Shown: in pieces, positions 8,162 to 15,969 of the stretch
Layout of the letters: each line of letters starts with the position of its first letter
Numbering within the stretch: position 1 is the stretch's first letter
Origin: Butyrivibrio sp.
Lineage (GTDB): Bacteria; Bacillota; Clostridia; Lachnospirales; Lachnospiraceae
Assembly (NCBI GenBank): GCA_017535785.1
Contig: JAFXTN010000025.1
Coordinates: forward strand, 62,001-126,000
Length of the DNA stretch: 64,000 nt
Reading direction: 5' to 3'
Notes under the pieces: generated by a model
The model's database searches: none
What the model was told of the DNA's origin: nothing
What the model saw: the letters and a program-made list of their open reading frames with translations, nothing else
Position numbers and translations under genes: made by a program

Positions 8162-8436
8162 CAAAAAGGTGTAAACGGGGTGTAAATCCGTTTGAAAAAT
8201 CATCAGAATTCCCTATTTTCAGAGCTTTCCGTTCTACTGAAATCTTTTGCCCCAGCAGATGAACAAAACTTTAATCATGTCTTTGATTCTCTCTTTCCGC
8301 GTTGTGTTCCTTCCCAAATCAAAAGGTGTAAGCAAGGTGTAAATCAGATACCATTCTGCCCACAAATGGCTTATTTCCGCCATTCCTCGCTTTGGCATTA
8401 AATCCTGCCATGGCAGACGAATAGTATTTTAATCAT
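8162..8436 (-). repeat. Two ~157-bp tandem repeats carrying phosphatase-start relics
   Basis: Unit 1 begins at ATG 8436 (MIKILFVCHGRI, stop) and unit 2 at ATG 8278 (MIKVLFICWGKR). Both match the start of low-molecular-weight protein tyrosine phosphatases, MxKVLFVCHGN, but end within about 15 codons. Each unit then has TTTACACC, 3-4 nt, TTACACC and a T/A run, at 8320-8343 and 8162-8186. The spacing of matching points is 157-158 bp. This gap of about 550 bp otherwise holds no gene. The structure looks like a repeated insertion or excision scar in the 5' end of a phosphatase gene. Confidence 0.55.
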
Positions 8437-8495
8437 ATATTCCTACTCCTTAAAATTCCGAGTTATTCGCTGAAATGCGCACCACCATACCATCA

Positions 8496-8867
8496 CTAAA
8501 TTAAAAATCTACTTCTAAACTTCTCCAAATAAGCAATAACGATATCACTCTGTATTACGTTTTCCTTCAGATATCTATCGCAAATTATTTTCAGATAAAA
8601 GTACAGTGTTTTGTAATCTATAATAACCGCTCCTCCACTATATAGACCAAATTCTGCACCATCCAAGTTTTCTCCATTTGCCCTATCAAAATCATCTAAA
8701 TCATCAGGTAGTGTACATGCTCCGCATTCCTCGCCAAAACCATGTCCATCACTTAAAGCTTCAAGCACCGACAAAAACCTTTCCTCGCTAACCATATTCA
8801 TGATTAGCATAATCGGCAAATGCTCTCTTTCTATCAAATCATTCTCATTCAATTTAAAATCATTCAT
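8496..8867 (-). CDS. CdiI-like ribonuclease-toxin immunity protein (orphan)
   Basis: A 123-residue cytoplasmic protein. I chose ATG 8867 because GGAG lies 8 nt upstream; an earlier TTG (8882) overlaps that ribosome binding site. The central motif RFLSVLEALSDGHGFGEECG, then CTLPDD and GAEFGLYSGGAVIIDY, is typical of a family of small immunity proteins of contact-dependent-inhibition and other polymorphic RNase toxins. Such proteins bind and block the cognate toxin. No toxin gene is adjacent, so it is an orphan, perhaps protecting against neighbours' toxins or left from a lost toxin cassette. Confidence 0.65.
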   Translation of the reverse strand: MNDFKLNENDLIEREHLPIMLIMNMVSEERFLSVLEALSDGHGFGEECGACTLPDDLDDFDRANGENLDGAEFGLYSGGAVIIDYKTLYFYLKIICDRYLKENVIQSDIVIAYLEKFRSRFLI

Positions 8868-8928
8868 TTTTTCATTCTCCAATCATTCATCAGGAAATAT
8901 TGAAGTTACTTCCCCATCTTAATAACAT

Positions 8929-8960
8929 CCATAATCCCGCCCCCTAGGCCCATCCGCTCC
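8929..8960 (+). repeat. GC-rich intergenic repeat, copy F
   Basis: Contains ATAATCCCGCCCCCTAGGCC, matching the core TAATCCCGYCCCC found near other gene ends in the window. Confidence 0.5.
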
Positions 8961-8967
8961 TTCACTG

Positions 8968-8997
8968 TTGAAACGCCCGCCACTATTGGAATATAAT
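8968..8997 (+). promoter_or_regulatory. Sigma-A promoter of the 144-residue gene
   Basis: TTGAAA (8968-8973) and TATAAT (8992-8997) with an 18-bp spacer, about 35 bp before the start codon of the plus-strand gene. Confidence 0.7.
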
Positions 8998-9031
8998 TAA
9001 CATCAACCAGAACAACTAACGGAGAAAAGCT

Positions 9032-9466
9032 ATGGCATTTGATATTATGAAGATTTTTGAAGGGGTTGAACCTCTTAGCAAGATATCTGAGAAAAAAGTG
9101 TATGAAGACAAGATGAACATGTTCTTGTCTGATAGATACGGTTATCTCAAAGAATTGGTAGAGGCAGCCGATGTTGCTACTGCTTCGAAGATCTTTTGCA
9201 ATGACGTCCACGTTGCGTTTGATAAGTTTGGAAAGGCTCGCATGGGCAATTTTACGAACCTAAACATGTTCCTCATCATCTTCGTCTTTCCTGCCATCAT
9301 TAAGAACGAGGGCGAAAGAGCTCCTGAGATCTGCGACGCACTTAAGAATGCTTGGAACTCTCGTTTCAAATGCAACATAGATTACACCGATTACGATAGT
9401 ATTATGGATAGCTTCCAGAACAGGATCTTGGGATTCAAAAAAGATAGCCGCTGGCTCGACTTTTAA
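9032..9466 (+). CDS. Conserved-looking protein of unknown function, 144 aa
   Basis: The gene has a clear promoter, a GGAG ribosome binding site 7 nt before ATG and coding-like codon use. The product is soluble, mixed alpha/beta by composition, with one hydrophobic stretch (NMFLIIFVFPAII, ~78-90) and no signal peptide. No family is recognised. It converges on the lipoprotein gene, with a GC-rich stem-loop between them. It is the only intact plus-strand gene in the first 28 kb. Confidence 0.7.
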   Translation: MAFDIMKIFEGVEPLSKISEKKVYEDKMNMFLSDRYGYLKELVEAADVATASKIFCNDVHVAFDKFGKARMGNFTNLNMFLIIFVFPAIIKNEGERAPEICDALKNAWNSRFKCNIDYTDYDSIMDSFQNRILGFKKDSRWLDF

Positions 9467-9476
9467 AGTCGGTGCA

Positions 9477-9518
9477 GTGGACCGGTAGCCCGTTTCGTGG
9501 GGCCACCGGGCTCGCCGG
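9477..9518. repeat. GC-rich repeat copy A / stem-loop between convergent genes
   Basis: GGACCGGTAGCCCG ... GGGGCCACCGGGCT resembles the dispersed GC-rich repeat, and CCGGTAGCCCG pairs with CGGGCTCGCCGG. It sits right after both stop codons and may act as a two-way terminator although it lacks a T-run. Confidence 0.5.
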
Positions 9519-9519
9519 C

Positions 9520-10473
9520 TCACATCGCCTTCGGGAAGCTTATCTCGGTTCCGGCCGGAAGATCCTTATTATCGGATTCTGTTATCGATAAAACAGCTCC
9601 ATCCCAACCATAAGTGATCTTGCCCGCAACAGTCGTGCCTCCTTCATTCTTTTCTCCATCAGTTCCAAATTCAAAAACATAACCGGTCTCAAATGATATC
9701 GTGTTCTCATTGATCAGCGGATCATATGCAAGCAACTCAATTTTATTCTTATCTCTAGGCGCATAAGTTATGCTGATCGAGCCATTTTCCATGCCTGAAG
9801 AAATATCCAGGGCTGCATCTTCACTTACATATGAATTATCCTTGAAAAATCTTTCCGGAAGTTCAAAGCTTTCGCCTCTGATCTCGGCAAGTTCTTTTGC
9901 CAACACATTACAGCGGCTCTTCTTGAATCTTGCCTGGATCTGAGAATTGATCATAGACGCCCATGATCCGTCATCCCACTGAAAAGCTTCAAAGCATCTA
10001 TCAAAATCATCTATCCATTTATTCTGTTCAATTTCTATACTATCTTTTTTGTCCGGATCCGCTTCTTCTGAAATCCGGTCAAGAAGCCCATTCATCTCGT
10101 ACTCCCATGTATATAGCTCGGCGAAGCTTAAGGCATTCATATCCTGCTGTCCCAAATCCTCATTGTGATAACTCGTATAAGAATGCGCCACATTCTCTAT
10201 TTCTTTTATTTCCTCTACTAAAGAAGAACTATTACTAACCGCCGCATCAACCTTTGATTCAACAACTTCTTTCGTATACTGGGATTTATCAAATTTCTCA
10301 TTTGAAAATTCATCTTTTCCATATTTGGCTTCCCACTTTTCTTCCCACTCGTCAATAGGAAAAAGAGCTGTCTCATCCGCTCCGGTCTCTGTCGAAACTT
10401 CTGCAGGCACCTTTCCGCAACCTGACATTGCCAAAAATGCGCATAACAATATAGGTAAAAATCTTCTCGTCAT
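9520..10473 (-). CDS. Lipoprotein with LprI-like (DUF1311) central region
   Basis: A 317-residue lipoprotein with a signal peptide and lipobox LAMSGC (Cys 19), so it should be anchored on the outer face of the membrane. Residues ~95-195 look like the lysozyme-inhibitor LprI-like/DUF1311 helical region (QQDMNALSFAELYTWEYEMN, then WIDDFDRCFEAFQWDDGSWA and RCNVLAKEL). The C-terminal ~100 residues are beta-rich. An acidic linker follows the lipobox. The ligand is not known. It is followed by the GC-rich stem-loop. Confidence 0.7.
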   Translation of the reverse strand: MTRRFLPILLCAFLAMSGCGKVPAEVSTETGADETALFPIDEWEEKWEAKYGKDEFSNEKFDKSQYTKEVVESKVDAAVSNSSSLVEEIKEIENVAHSYTSYHNEDLGQQDMNALSFAELYTWEYEMNGLLDRISEEADPDKKDSIEIEQNKWIDDFDRCFEAFQWDDGSWASMINSQIQARFKKSRCNVLAKELAEIRGESFELPERFFKDNSYVSEDAALDISSGMENGSISITYAPRDKNKIELLAYDPLINENTISFETGYVFEFGTDGEKNEGGTTVAGKITYGWDGAVLSITESDNKDLPAGTEISFPKAM

Positions 10474-10523
10474 TTTCCTCTTTCCTTCCTGAATAAGCTT
10501 AATTTATCCCCTTTTATCTCATC

Positions 10524-10731
10524 CTACCAAACATTTATTGTCTGATTTAATACATCTTTTCCATCCTTACCGGAAGTAAGTGTGATCTTGCATGGAACAA
10601 CACTATTTCCTCTATACTCTGGCGTGCAATTAAATGATTTCGCTTTGCCTTGTTCAACAAGATCCGCCAGTACATTGTCATAGCTTTCTTTTACCTTGTT
10701 TACTCCGACAGGAACATATAAAATAAGCCCA
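10524..10731 (-). pseudogene. Frameshifted relic sharing the MGLF leader
   Basis: The repeated leader supplies a ribosome binding site and ATG at 10731, but that frame gives only MGLFYMFLSE then stop. The coding-like part lies one frame over: LYVPVGVNKVKESYDNVLAD up to CKITLTSGKDGKDVLNQTIN. So an internal piece of one gene is fused out of frame to the start of an MGLF gene. The family of the fragment is not recognised. Confidence 0.5.
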
Positions 10732-10833
10732 TTATTTATTCTCCTTTGCAAGCATTATTTACACGACATTAAAATGATAACACAAAACAGCCTTCCGGAA
10801 TGAGCTTAATTCCCGCCCAGACCAAAAGGCTGC
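10722..10833 (-). repeat. Direct repeat copy 2 (terminator + leader + first codons)
   Basis: Matches 279-391 in the same orientation, including the terminator, AT-rich leader, GGAG site and MGL codons. It marks the right end of the accessory island. Confidence 0.8.
10788..10832 (-). terminator. Rho-independent terminator of the EAS-rich lipoprotein gene
   Basis: Minus strand CAGCCTT ... AAGGCTG followed by TTTTGTG, 35 nt past the stop of the lipoprotein gene. Confidence 0.75.
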
Positions 10834-10865
10834 ATATTTTCTTTATCTATGTTTCTAGTAAATGA

Positions 10866-11621
10866 TCAATTCAACTTTCTAAGATTATCAAAGATCTTAT
10901 AAGCACTATCTTTATCAGGAGAAAAAACTGATACTGTCAAAAGACGACCATCCTTGATCAGGTAAAACTGTGACATGTAAACAGTACGACCATCTTTTTT
11001 AACCGTGAATATGTTGATAGAGTGAGTTTCTCCCATGATTTTCTTTTCTTCTGTCTCTGTCTCTATCTCATCGAAGTCTTTCTCTAATTGAATCTTACGG
11101 GGTATAGCCGACAGTTCAACAAAAGCTGATTCAGGATATGTCATACTTTTAGACAGATCTGCGACCTCGACTTCAACTGATTTCTGGCCATTATCGGATT
11201 CTGCCTCTGTCTCGATAACACAGTTATATAAGCTAAATGCTTCTACCATTGGGGTATCAGCGTTTGCCCCAAATGAATCTCCGATTTCACGAGGAAAATC
11301 TTCACTTAAAAATTTCATATCATCGTCGATAACGACTGCAATGCCAAATTCCTCATTCTTATAAACTTTATCCGGGGCGATATCATCAAGACTATCCGCA
11401 GTGTCTTTTCCCTCAGACGCTTCCTCGCTGCTCTCATCAGATGAGTCACTGCTTGCTTCTTCAGATGCTTCTTCCACTGCTTCCTTCACTTCCTCAGAAG
11501 CTTCTACGCTGGCTTCTGCAGCCACATTTTCCTCTGAGTTCGCGTTGGTGTCTTTTGCACATGCAGTTGTACTAAGTACAAATGCAGCTACCATAAGCAT
11601 AGCAACAATTCTTTTTTTCAT
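10866..11621 (-). CDS. Lipoprotein with acidic Glu/Ala/Ser-rich linker
   Basis: A 251-residue lipoprotein: signal peptide MKKRIVAMLMVAAFVLSTTA with Cys 21 as lipid anchor. I took ATG 11621 because GGGAGGAG is 8-9 nt upstream; the longer frame (to 11681) lacks one. Residues ~30-75 are a low-complexity acidic linker built of EAS/EE repeats that may span the cell wall. Residues ~85-251 are a small alpha/beta domain resembling PsbP/DUF1795-type folds (fits LYNCVIETE, FAVV-like strands, KIFDNLRKLN end), but I cannot assign it firmly. A similar linker occurs in the lipoprotein at 41101. Confidence 0.7.
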   Translation of the reverse strand: MKKRIVAMLMVAAFVLSTTACAKDTNANSEENVAAEASVEASEEVKEAVEEASEEASSDSSDESSEEASEGKDTADSLDDIAPDKVYKNEEFGIAVVIDDDMKFLSEDFPREIGDSFGANADTPMVEAFSLYNCVIETEAESDNGQKSVEVEVADLSKSMTYPESAFVELSAIPRKIQLEKDFDEIETETEEKKIMGETHSINIFTVKKDGRTVYMSQFYLIKDGRLLTVSVFSPDKDSAYKIFDNLRKLN

Positions 11622-11719
11622 ACTAAATACTCCTCCCTTTAATTCATTGATAATATGATGTTGTTGAGAGAATATTATCAAATAATTAAAAGGTATTCAA
11701 GAAAAAATAACAAAAGTCA

Positions 11720-12217
11720 CTATTTTTTATTCTGCCCGGTTCTAATGTAATGCCCTTCTTGAATCGCTGCGAAAGTAGATACTGCACACAAAATTGCTGC
11801 ACTGTATCGTAATTCAATAAAGCTTAACGTCAAAGGTAATGTAAATAACAGGATCCCCGTGATCTTATTCATCACTGAATGAACTGTTACAAAACTTCCC
11901 TGCGTTTTAATCCCGGATGCAATGTTTATCACCTTGATCATAGCAATGATCCCGATCCAGATATACATCCAATTTGCAATATCTAACACCGGTAGCAGCT
12001 TGATCATACAAACAACAACTAAGATAAGATCAGCAACTGTATCAAACTTAGCGCCGAACGCACTAACAGTGCCCGTTTTTCTTGCTATAGCTCCATCGAT
12101 CATATCTGAGCCCCCGGCAATTATATACAGTGAATAAAAAGAGATTGAAAAAGCGGGACAAAAAAGCAATGCTATGGAACATAATATTCTGACGCCGGTT
12201 ATAATATTTGCCCCCAT
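11720..12217 (-). CDS. CDP-alcohol phosphatidyltransferase family protein
   Basis: A 165-residue membrane enzyme with about five transmembrane segments. It carries the complete family motif DGx2ARx8Gx3Dx3D at D41-D63, whose Asp residues bind the metal and CDP-lipid. Such enzymes transfer a phosphatidyl group from CDP-diacylglycerol to an alcohol (glycerol phosphate, inositol, serine). It is shorter than PgsA (~180), and the alcohol cannot be told from sequence. It is the last gene of the PlsC operon, 43 nt after the papain-like gene, supporting a role in phospholipid synthesis or remodelling. Confidence 0.85.
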   Translation of the reverse strand: MGANIITGVRILCSIALLFCPAFSISFYSLYIIAGGSDMIDGAIARKTGTVSAFGAKFDTVADLILVVVCMIKLLPVLDIANWMYIWIGIIAMIKVINIASGIKTQGSFVTVHSVMNKITGILLFTLPLTLSFIELRYSAAILCAVSTFAAIQEGHYIRTGQNKK

Positions 12218-12252
12218 ATTGTTCTCCTTACAATTCTTTTTTCAAATCAATA

Positions 12253-12285
12253 CGGACCACTACCCCCGTCCCCAAGGGGTCATCC
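12253..12285 (+). repeat. GC-rich intergenic repeat, copy B
   Basis: GGACCACTACCCCCGTCCCC followed by AAGGGGTCATCC. It overlaps the last codons of the papain-like gene, so it shapes that protein's C-terminus (TPWGRG). Confidence 0.5.
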
Positions 12286-12907
12286 TATAGACCAGTCGCC
12301 CGACCAAGGAAAAAAACATTCCGATGTTGCGAAGCACAGAGCACTTTTCCATGTAATCAGGGGTCTTGATCTCTGTCTTATAAAAATAATCTTCTTTGTA
12401 AACGTAGTCCTTAAGCAGTCTGTCCATGGAGGGAATATCGTATTTATAATATTTCTTATCCATAGGTACCGCTCCGGTAAGGCTTATTATCTTGCCGACA
12501 AAAGACATACAGTTGTGCGCTTTGTATATCATGAAGCCGTGAAGGAATCCCATCGTCACCATTGAAAAAATATTAAAAAGATATTCTTCATCCCCTTCTA
12601 TCTCATCAATGAACTTCAATATACTCTGCTTATTTTCTACACTAACGGGTACCTTAAAGACCTTCAGCTTTACCTTTTCATTTTTTCCAAAGGCGTAGCA
12701 ATCCAAGGTTTCATGCATAAATCCGGAATCAAAAGGAGCAGAATGTTTTTTCCTTGAGAAAGAAACAAAATCATCAAGCTTATCATCCAGACACACTGAT
12801 ATATGAGTGTACTCATATCCGGTTATCTTCCTAGCAAAGCTACCAAGTCCAGTCAGTGCCCTGACTAAAACAACATAGATATGATCTTCACTGTTATTCG
12901 TCGTCAT
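12260..12907 (-). CDS. Permuted papain-like (YiiX/NlpC-P60-type) protein
   Basis: A 215-residue soluble protein. ATG 12907 has a GGAAGAG site and overlaps the end of the radical SAM gene by 14 nt. The longer frame to 12973 is only overlap. A His in YTHISVCLDD (~30-40) precedes a Cys in HNCMSFVGKI (~135): this His-then-Cys order is that of circularly permuted NlpC/P60 (YiiX-like) and LRAT-like proteins, several of which act on lipids or amides. Identification rests on these motifs only. Its place in a lipid operon suggests acyl transfer or hydrolysis on a membrane lipid. The C-terminus lies within a GC-rich repeat. Confidence 0.55.
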   Translation of the reverse strand: MTTNNSEDHIYVVLVRALTGLGSFARKITGYEYTHISVCLDDKLDDFVSFSRKKHSAPFDSGFMHETLDCYAFGKNEKVKLKVFKVPVSVENKQSILKFIDEIEGDEEYLFNIFSMVTMGFLHGFMIYKAHNCMSFVGKIISLTGAVPMDKKYYKYDIPSMDRLLKDYVYKEDYFYKTEIKTPDYMEKCSVLRNIGMFFSLVGRLVYRMTPWGRG

Positions 12908-14270
12908 TTTTTCTCTTCCTAAACATGTTTGATACGAAGGATCTGATGTAATCGCCGTAGTCGATGAAATCATATACGCCTTCTCTTTTTGCCTTCAAAA
13001 AAAGTTTTATCAGCAAAATATAATAGTAAAAATAATACTTTCTGACACTGATATATGTTGGTCTCGCCACCAAGTGAAGATAATCAAAATGAGACGGATT
13101 ATCCGTGATTATCCTGTCCTTGTACTGCTCATAGGTTTCAAGACCGAATTCAGGAACAAATATTGAGATCGCTACATGTCTTAGTTTATGGGCTACGATC
13201 CATTTATACAGATCCTTGAAATCTTTTTTCCTATAATCAAGATCCACGATGAAAAGAGCCATGATATTAACGCCCAGATCGTGGCATATCTCTACGGTCT
13301 TCTCGTTATTGATGACATCAGATCTTTTATCATAGGAATCAAGATGCCTGTCATCAATAGCTTCAAGGCCAACCAGCACATAATAAAGTCCGATCTCTTT
13401 AAAGGCTTCCATCACATCCCGATGAGACGCGATAAAATCCGCTCTTCCGTAGCAAATATACTTTTTATGTATGTTCTTTTCTTTGATAAGGCTTATGAAA
13501 CGGTTTACCCTGTTCTCATCAAAAAGAAAATCATCATCCACCAAGTAAATATTTTCAGCCTCTATCTGCGCTATCTCATCAACCACATCGTCTATGTCGC
13601 GAGCACTGTACTTACCTAAATTCCTCCTACTACGCTCACAGAAAGTACAGCGATACGGACAGCAATACGCGGTCCTCACCCAAGCTGAATGTTCCAGCTC
13701 TAGATATCTGTAATTTTTCGGATGCTTGTAAAAATAGCTTCTGTCAGGCCAAGGGAGTCTCTTTATATCAAAAGGCTTTGACGGATTGTGCTGCCACTTT
13801 CCTTCAATCTTATAGCAAATCCCGTCAAGCGCAGAAATATCAACAGTCGCATCACCACGCGCATGAGCTACCATATCTGTGATCTTAAAGATATCAAAGC
13901 TTGTCAGGATGTAATCCACATAATCCCTATACATCCTCTCAAAGCAGCGCTGGGCGTGAAGTCCGCCAATTATAGTTATAATTTTCTCATTAAAATCTTT
14001 TGCTTCTTTACAGTACTCCAACATGAAATTTTCTTGACGGGTCCTGCCGCAAACATAGACCACATCGGGCTTATATTTGTTTAATGCCTCCGGCACGCCA
14101 AATGCTTCAACCTGTCTGTCATATATAAAAACTTCATGCCCTTTATCTTGTAATACGCGTGAAATGTACTCTAACTCCAAACATTCATTTTCAATAATGC
14201 CTGCAAAATTATATTTTGTACGCGATACCTCAGGATGAATAAGCAAAAAAGTCAGCTTATCATTCTCCAT
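12894..14270 (-). CDS. B12-binding-domain-type radical SAM protein
   Basis: A 458-residue protein. ATG 14270 overlaps the ligase stop (GAATGGAGAATGATAA); the longer frame to 14357 is overlap. Residues ~5-125 form a cobalamin-binding-like Rossmann domain (FLLIHPEVS, then YKPDVVYVCG, IITIIGGLHA) but the DxHxxG cobalt-ligand motif is absent. Residues ~195-400 are a radical SAM barrel with CPYRCTFC (C204, C208, C211) binding the 4Fe-4S cluster. This architecture occurs in enzymes acting on lipids (HpnP/HpnJ, tetraether/membrane-spanning lipid synthases) and in many others. The lipid operon suggests C-C bond formation or methylation on an acyl chain, which is inference. Confidence 0.8.
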   Translation of the reverse strand: MENDKLTFLLIHPEVSRTKYNFAGIIENECLELEYISRVLQDKGHEVFIYDRQVEAFGVPEALNKYKPDVVYVCGRTRQENFMLEYCKEAKDFNEKIITIIGGLHAQRCFERMYRDYVDYILTSFDIFKITDMVAHARGDATVDISALDGICYKIEGKWQHNPSKPFDIKRLPWPDRSYFYKHPKNYRYLELEHSAWVRTAYCCPYRCTFCERSRRNLGKYSARDIDDVVDEIAQIEAENIYLVDDDFLFDENRVNRFISLIKEKNIHKKYICYGRADFIASHRDVMEAFKEIGLYYVLVGLEAIDDRHLDSYDKRSDVINNEKTVEICHDLGVNIMALFIVDLDYRKKDFKDLYKWIVAHKLRHVAISIFVPEFGLETYEQYKDRIITDNPSHFDYLHLVARPTYISVRKYYFYYYILLIKLFLKAKREGVYDFIDYGDYIRSFVSNMFRKRKNDDE

Positions 14271-15969
14271 TCTTAAGTGCTTCCTCCTTAACAAGTTCAT
14301 TATAAGCAACCTTACCGACAAGGGTTTTAGGCAGCTCCTCTCTGATTTCATATTCATACGGCCACGAATACTTTGCCAGATTCTTCTCGCAGTGAGCCTT
14401 TATTGAAGTCAGTTTTTCCTCGTCAGGAGAAATTCCTTTTTTCAAAACAATAAACGCTTTTGCAACCTGTATTTTGTACGGATGATCTATTCCTATAACA
14501 CAGGACATGAGAACATCCGGATGCGAGTCGATTATATTCTCAATGTACTGCGGATAGATGTTATAACCCGAGCTTACAATGACTCTTTTTAACCTCTGCT
14601 TGAAATAAACAAAACCGTCCTCATCCATGTAACCGAGATCTCCTGTGTGAAGCCAGAGAAGTCCGTCGCCATGAGTCCTAAGGGTCTGAGCCGTCTCTTT
14701 TGCATCCTTCAGATATCCCTTCATCACAGTCGGTCCGTTTATGACGATCTCACCTTCCTCACCATAAGGAAGTTCCTTATCTGTATTAGGCTTTACTATC
14801 TTGTAATAAGTATCCGGATATGGGATACCTATGCTTCCCTCGCGATAGTATTTAAGCGGTGTCAGACAGTTTCCGGTAACACACTCGGTAAGGCCGTAGC
14901 CCTCACGAACCTGCGTGTCGGCGCCATGACTGTGAAGGAAGTCATCAATCTTTTTCTTTAAATTAACCGAAAGCGAATCTCCGCCCGAGATGACGCATCG
15001 CAAAAAAGATAGATCGTAACCCTCAAGTTTTTTATTCTGCAACAGTGCCTCATACAAAGTAGGCACTCCTGCGATAACATTCGGCTTATACTTTTTGATC
15101 AGAGTGTGGAATGTATTGATACTGAACTGCGGAAGGATTATCGCTTCCATTCCCTTATACAGCGCAGTATGTATGCATATTCCAAGACCAAAGCCGTGGA
15201 AGATCGGCATAATGGAAAGGATCTTGTCCTTCTCATTAAGGCATGCGCATGCTTCTATTCCCTGCATCGCCAATGCGTTGAAATTTAGATTTGTAAGTTC
15301 TATTCCCTTCGGATCTCCCGAAGTTCCTCCGCTATAGAGTATTGCCGCAACTTCTTCGCCTTTACGGTGAGGATCGATCTCTCCCGAAAACTTGCTGCTT
15401 AGTCCCATAAAATATTTCCACGGGAAGATCGAATCATTTTTTTCCAGACAAACTTTTCTGCCTTTTGTGAGCTTGTAAAGAAGCTTCATATGAAGCGGCA
15501 TCGAATCCGCCACAGAAACAGTGATCACAGCTTCAAGATCAGTCTCGGAAAAAACATGGTTTATCTTGTTAAAAGCAAGATCTATGGTAACGATAAATCT
15601 GCTCTCCGAAACATTCAGAAAGTTCTTTATCTCCGGCTCTGCCGACAAAGGATGTATCATATTTGCTACAGCGCCGATCTTGTTTATGGCATAGAAGCTT
15701 ATGATAGCCTCCGGTGTATTGGGCATACAGATACTGACTTTGTCCCCTGCACTTACTCCCAAGCTTTTAAAAGCCCTCGCACATTTATCTATCTGATCTA
15801 AAAGACCTTTGTATGTATTCTTTGTTCCAAAATAGTTATAGCTTACATGATCCAAGTGCGCAGCGGCACTTTCTTCCAGAAGCTCGTAAGCAGAATTATC
15901 AGGATAGTCCAAATGCTCACGAACTCCGTCGTAAAAACTATACCAAGGAGTTTTCAAGTCATACTGCAT
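14260..15969 (-). CDS. AMP-forming acyl-CoA/acyl-ACP ligase
   Basis: A 569-residue ANL-superfamily enzyme. It has the P-loop YSGGTSGDPKG, the GYGLTE motif, WLHTGDLGY and the C-terminal catalytic lysine motif LPKTLVGKVAY. It activates a fatty acid with ATP to acyl-AMP and then to a thioester. Start ATG shares a base with the PlsC stop (TAATG). Together with PlsC it matches the two halves of E. coli Aas (acyltransferase plus acyl-ACP synthetase), so re-acylation of lysophospholipids or use of exogenous fatty acids is likely. The exact chain and carrier are not known. Confidence 0.88.
   Translation of the reverse strand: MQYDLKTPWYSFYDGVREHLDYPDNSAYELLEESAAAHLDHVSYNYFGTKNTYKGLLDQIDKCARAFKSLGVSAGDKVSICMPNTPEAIISFYAINKIGAVANMIHPLSAEPEIKNFLNVSESRFIVTIDLAFNKINHVFSETDLEAVITVSVADSMPLHMKLLYKLTKGRKVCLEKNDSIFPWKYFMGLSSKFSGEIDPHRKGEEVAAILYSGGTSGDPKGIELTNLNFNALAMQGIEACACLNEKDKILSIMPIFHGFGLGICIHTALYKGMEAIILPQFSINTFHTLIKKYKPNVIAGVPTLYEALLQNKKLEGYDLSFLRCVISGGDSLSVNLKKKIDDFLHSHGADTQVREGYGLTECVTGNCLTPLKYYREGSIGIPYPDTYYKIVKPNTDKELPYGEEGEIVINGPTVMKGYLKDAKETAQTLRTHGDGLLWLHTGDLGYMDEDGFVYFKQRLKRVIVSSGYNIYPQYIENIIDSHPDVLMSCVIGIDHPYKIQVAKAFIVLKKGISPDEEKLTSIKAHCEKNLAKYSWPYEYEIREELPKTLVGKVAYNELVKEEALKNGE

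Noticed and set aside
8906-9211. 101-codon minus-strand open frame
   Set aside because: It overlaps the promoter and start of the well-supported plus-strand gene and lacks a ribosome binding site.
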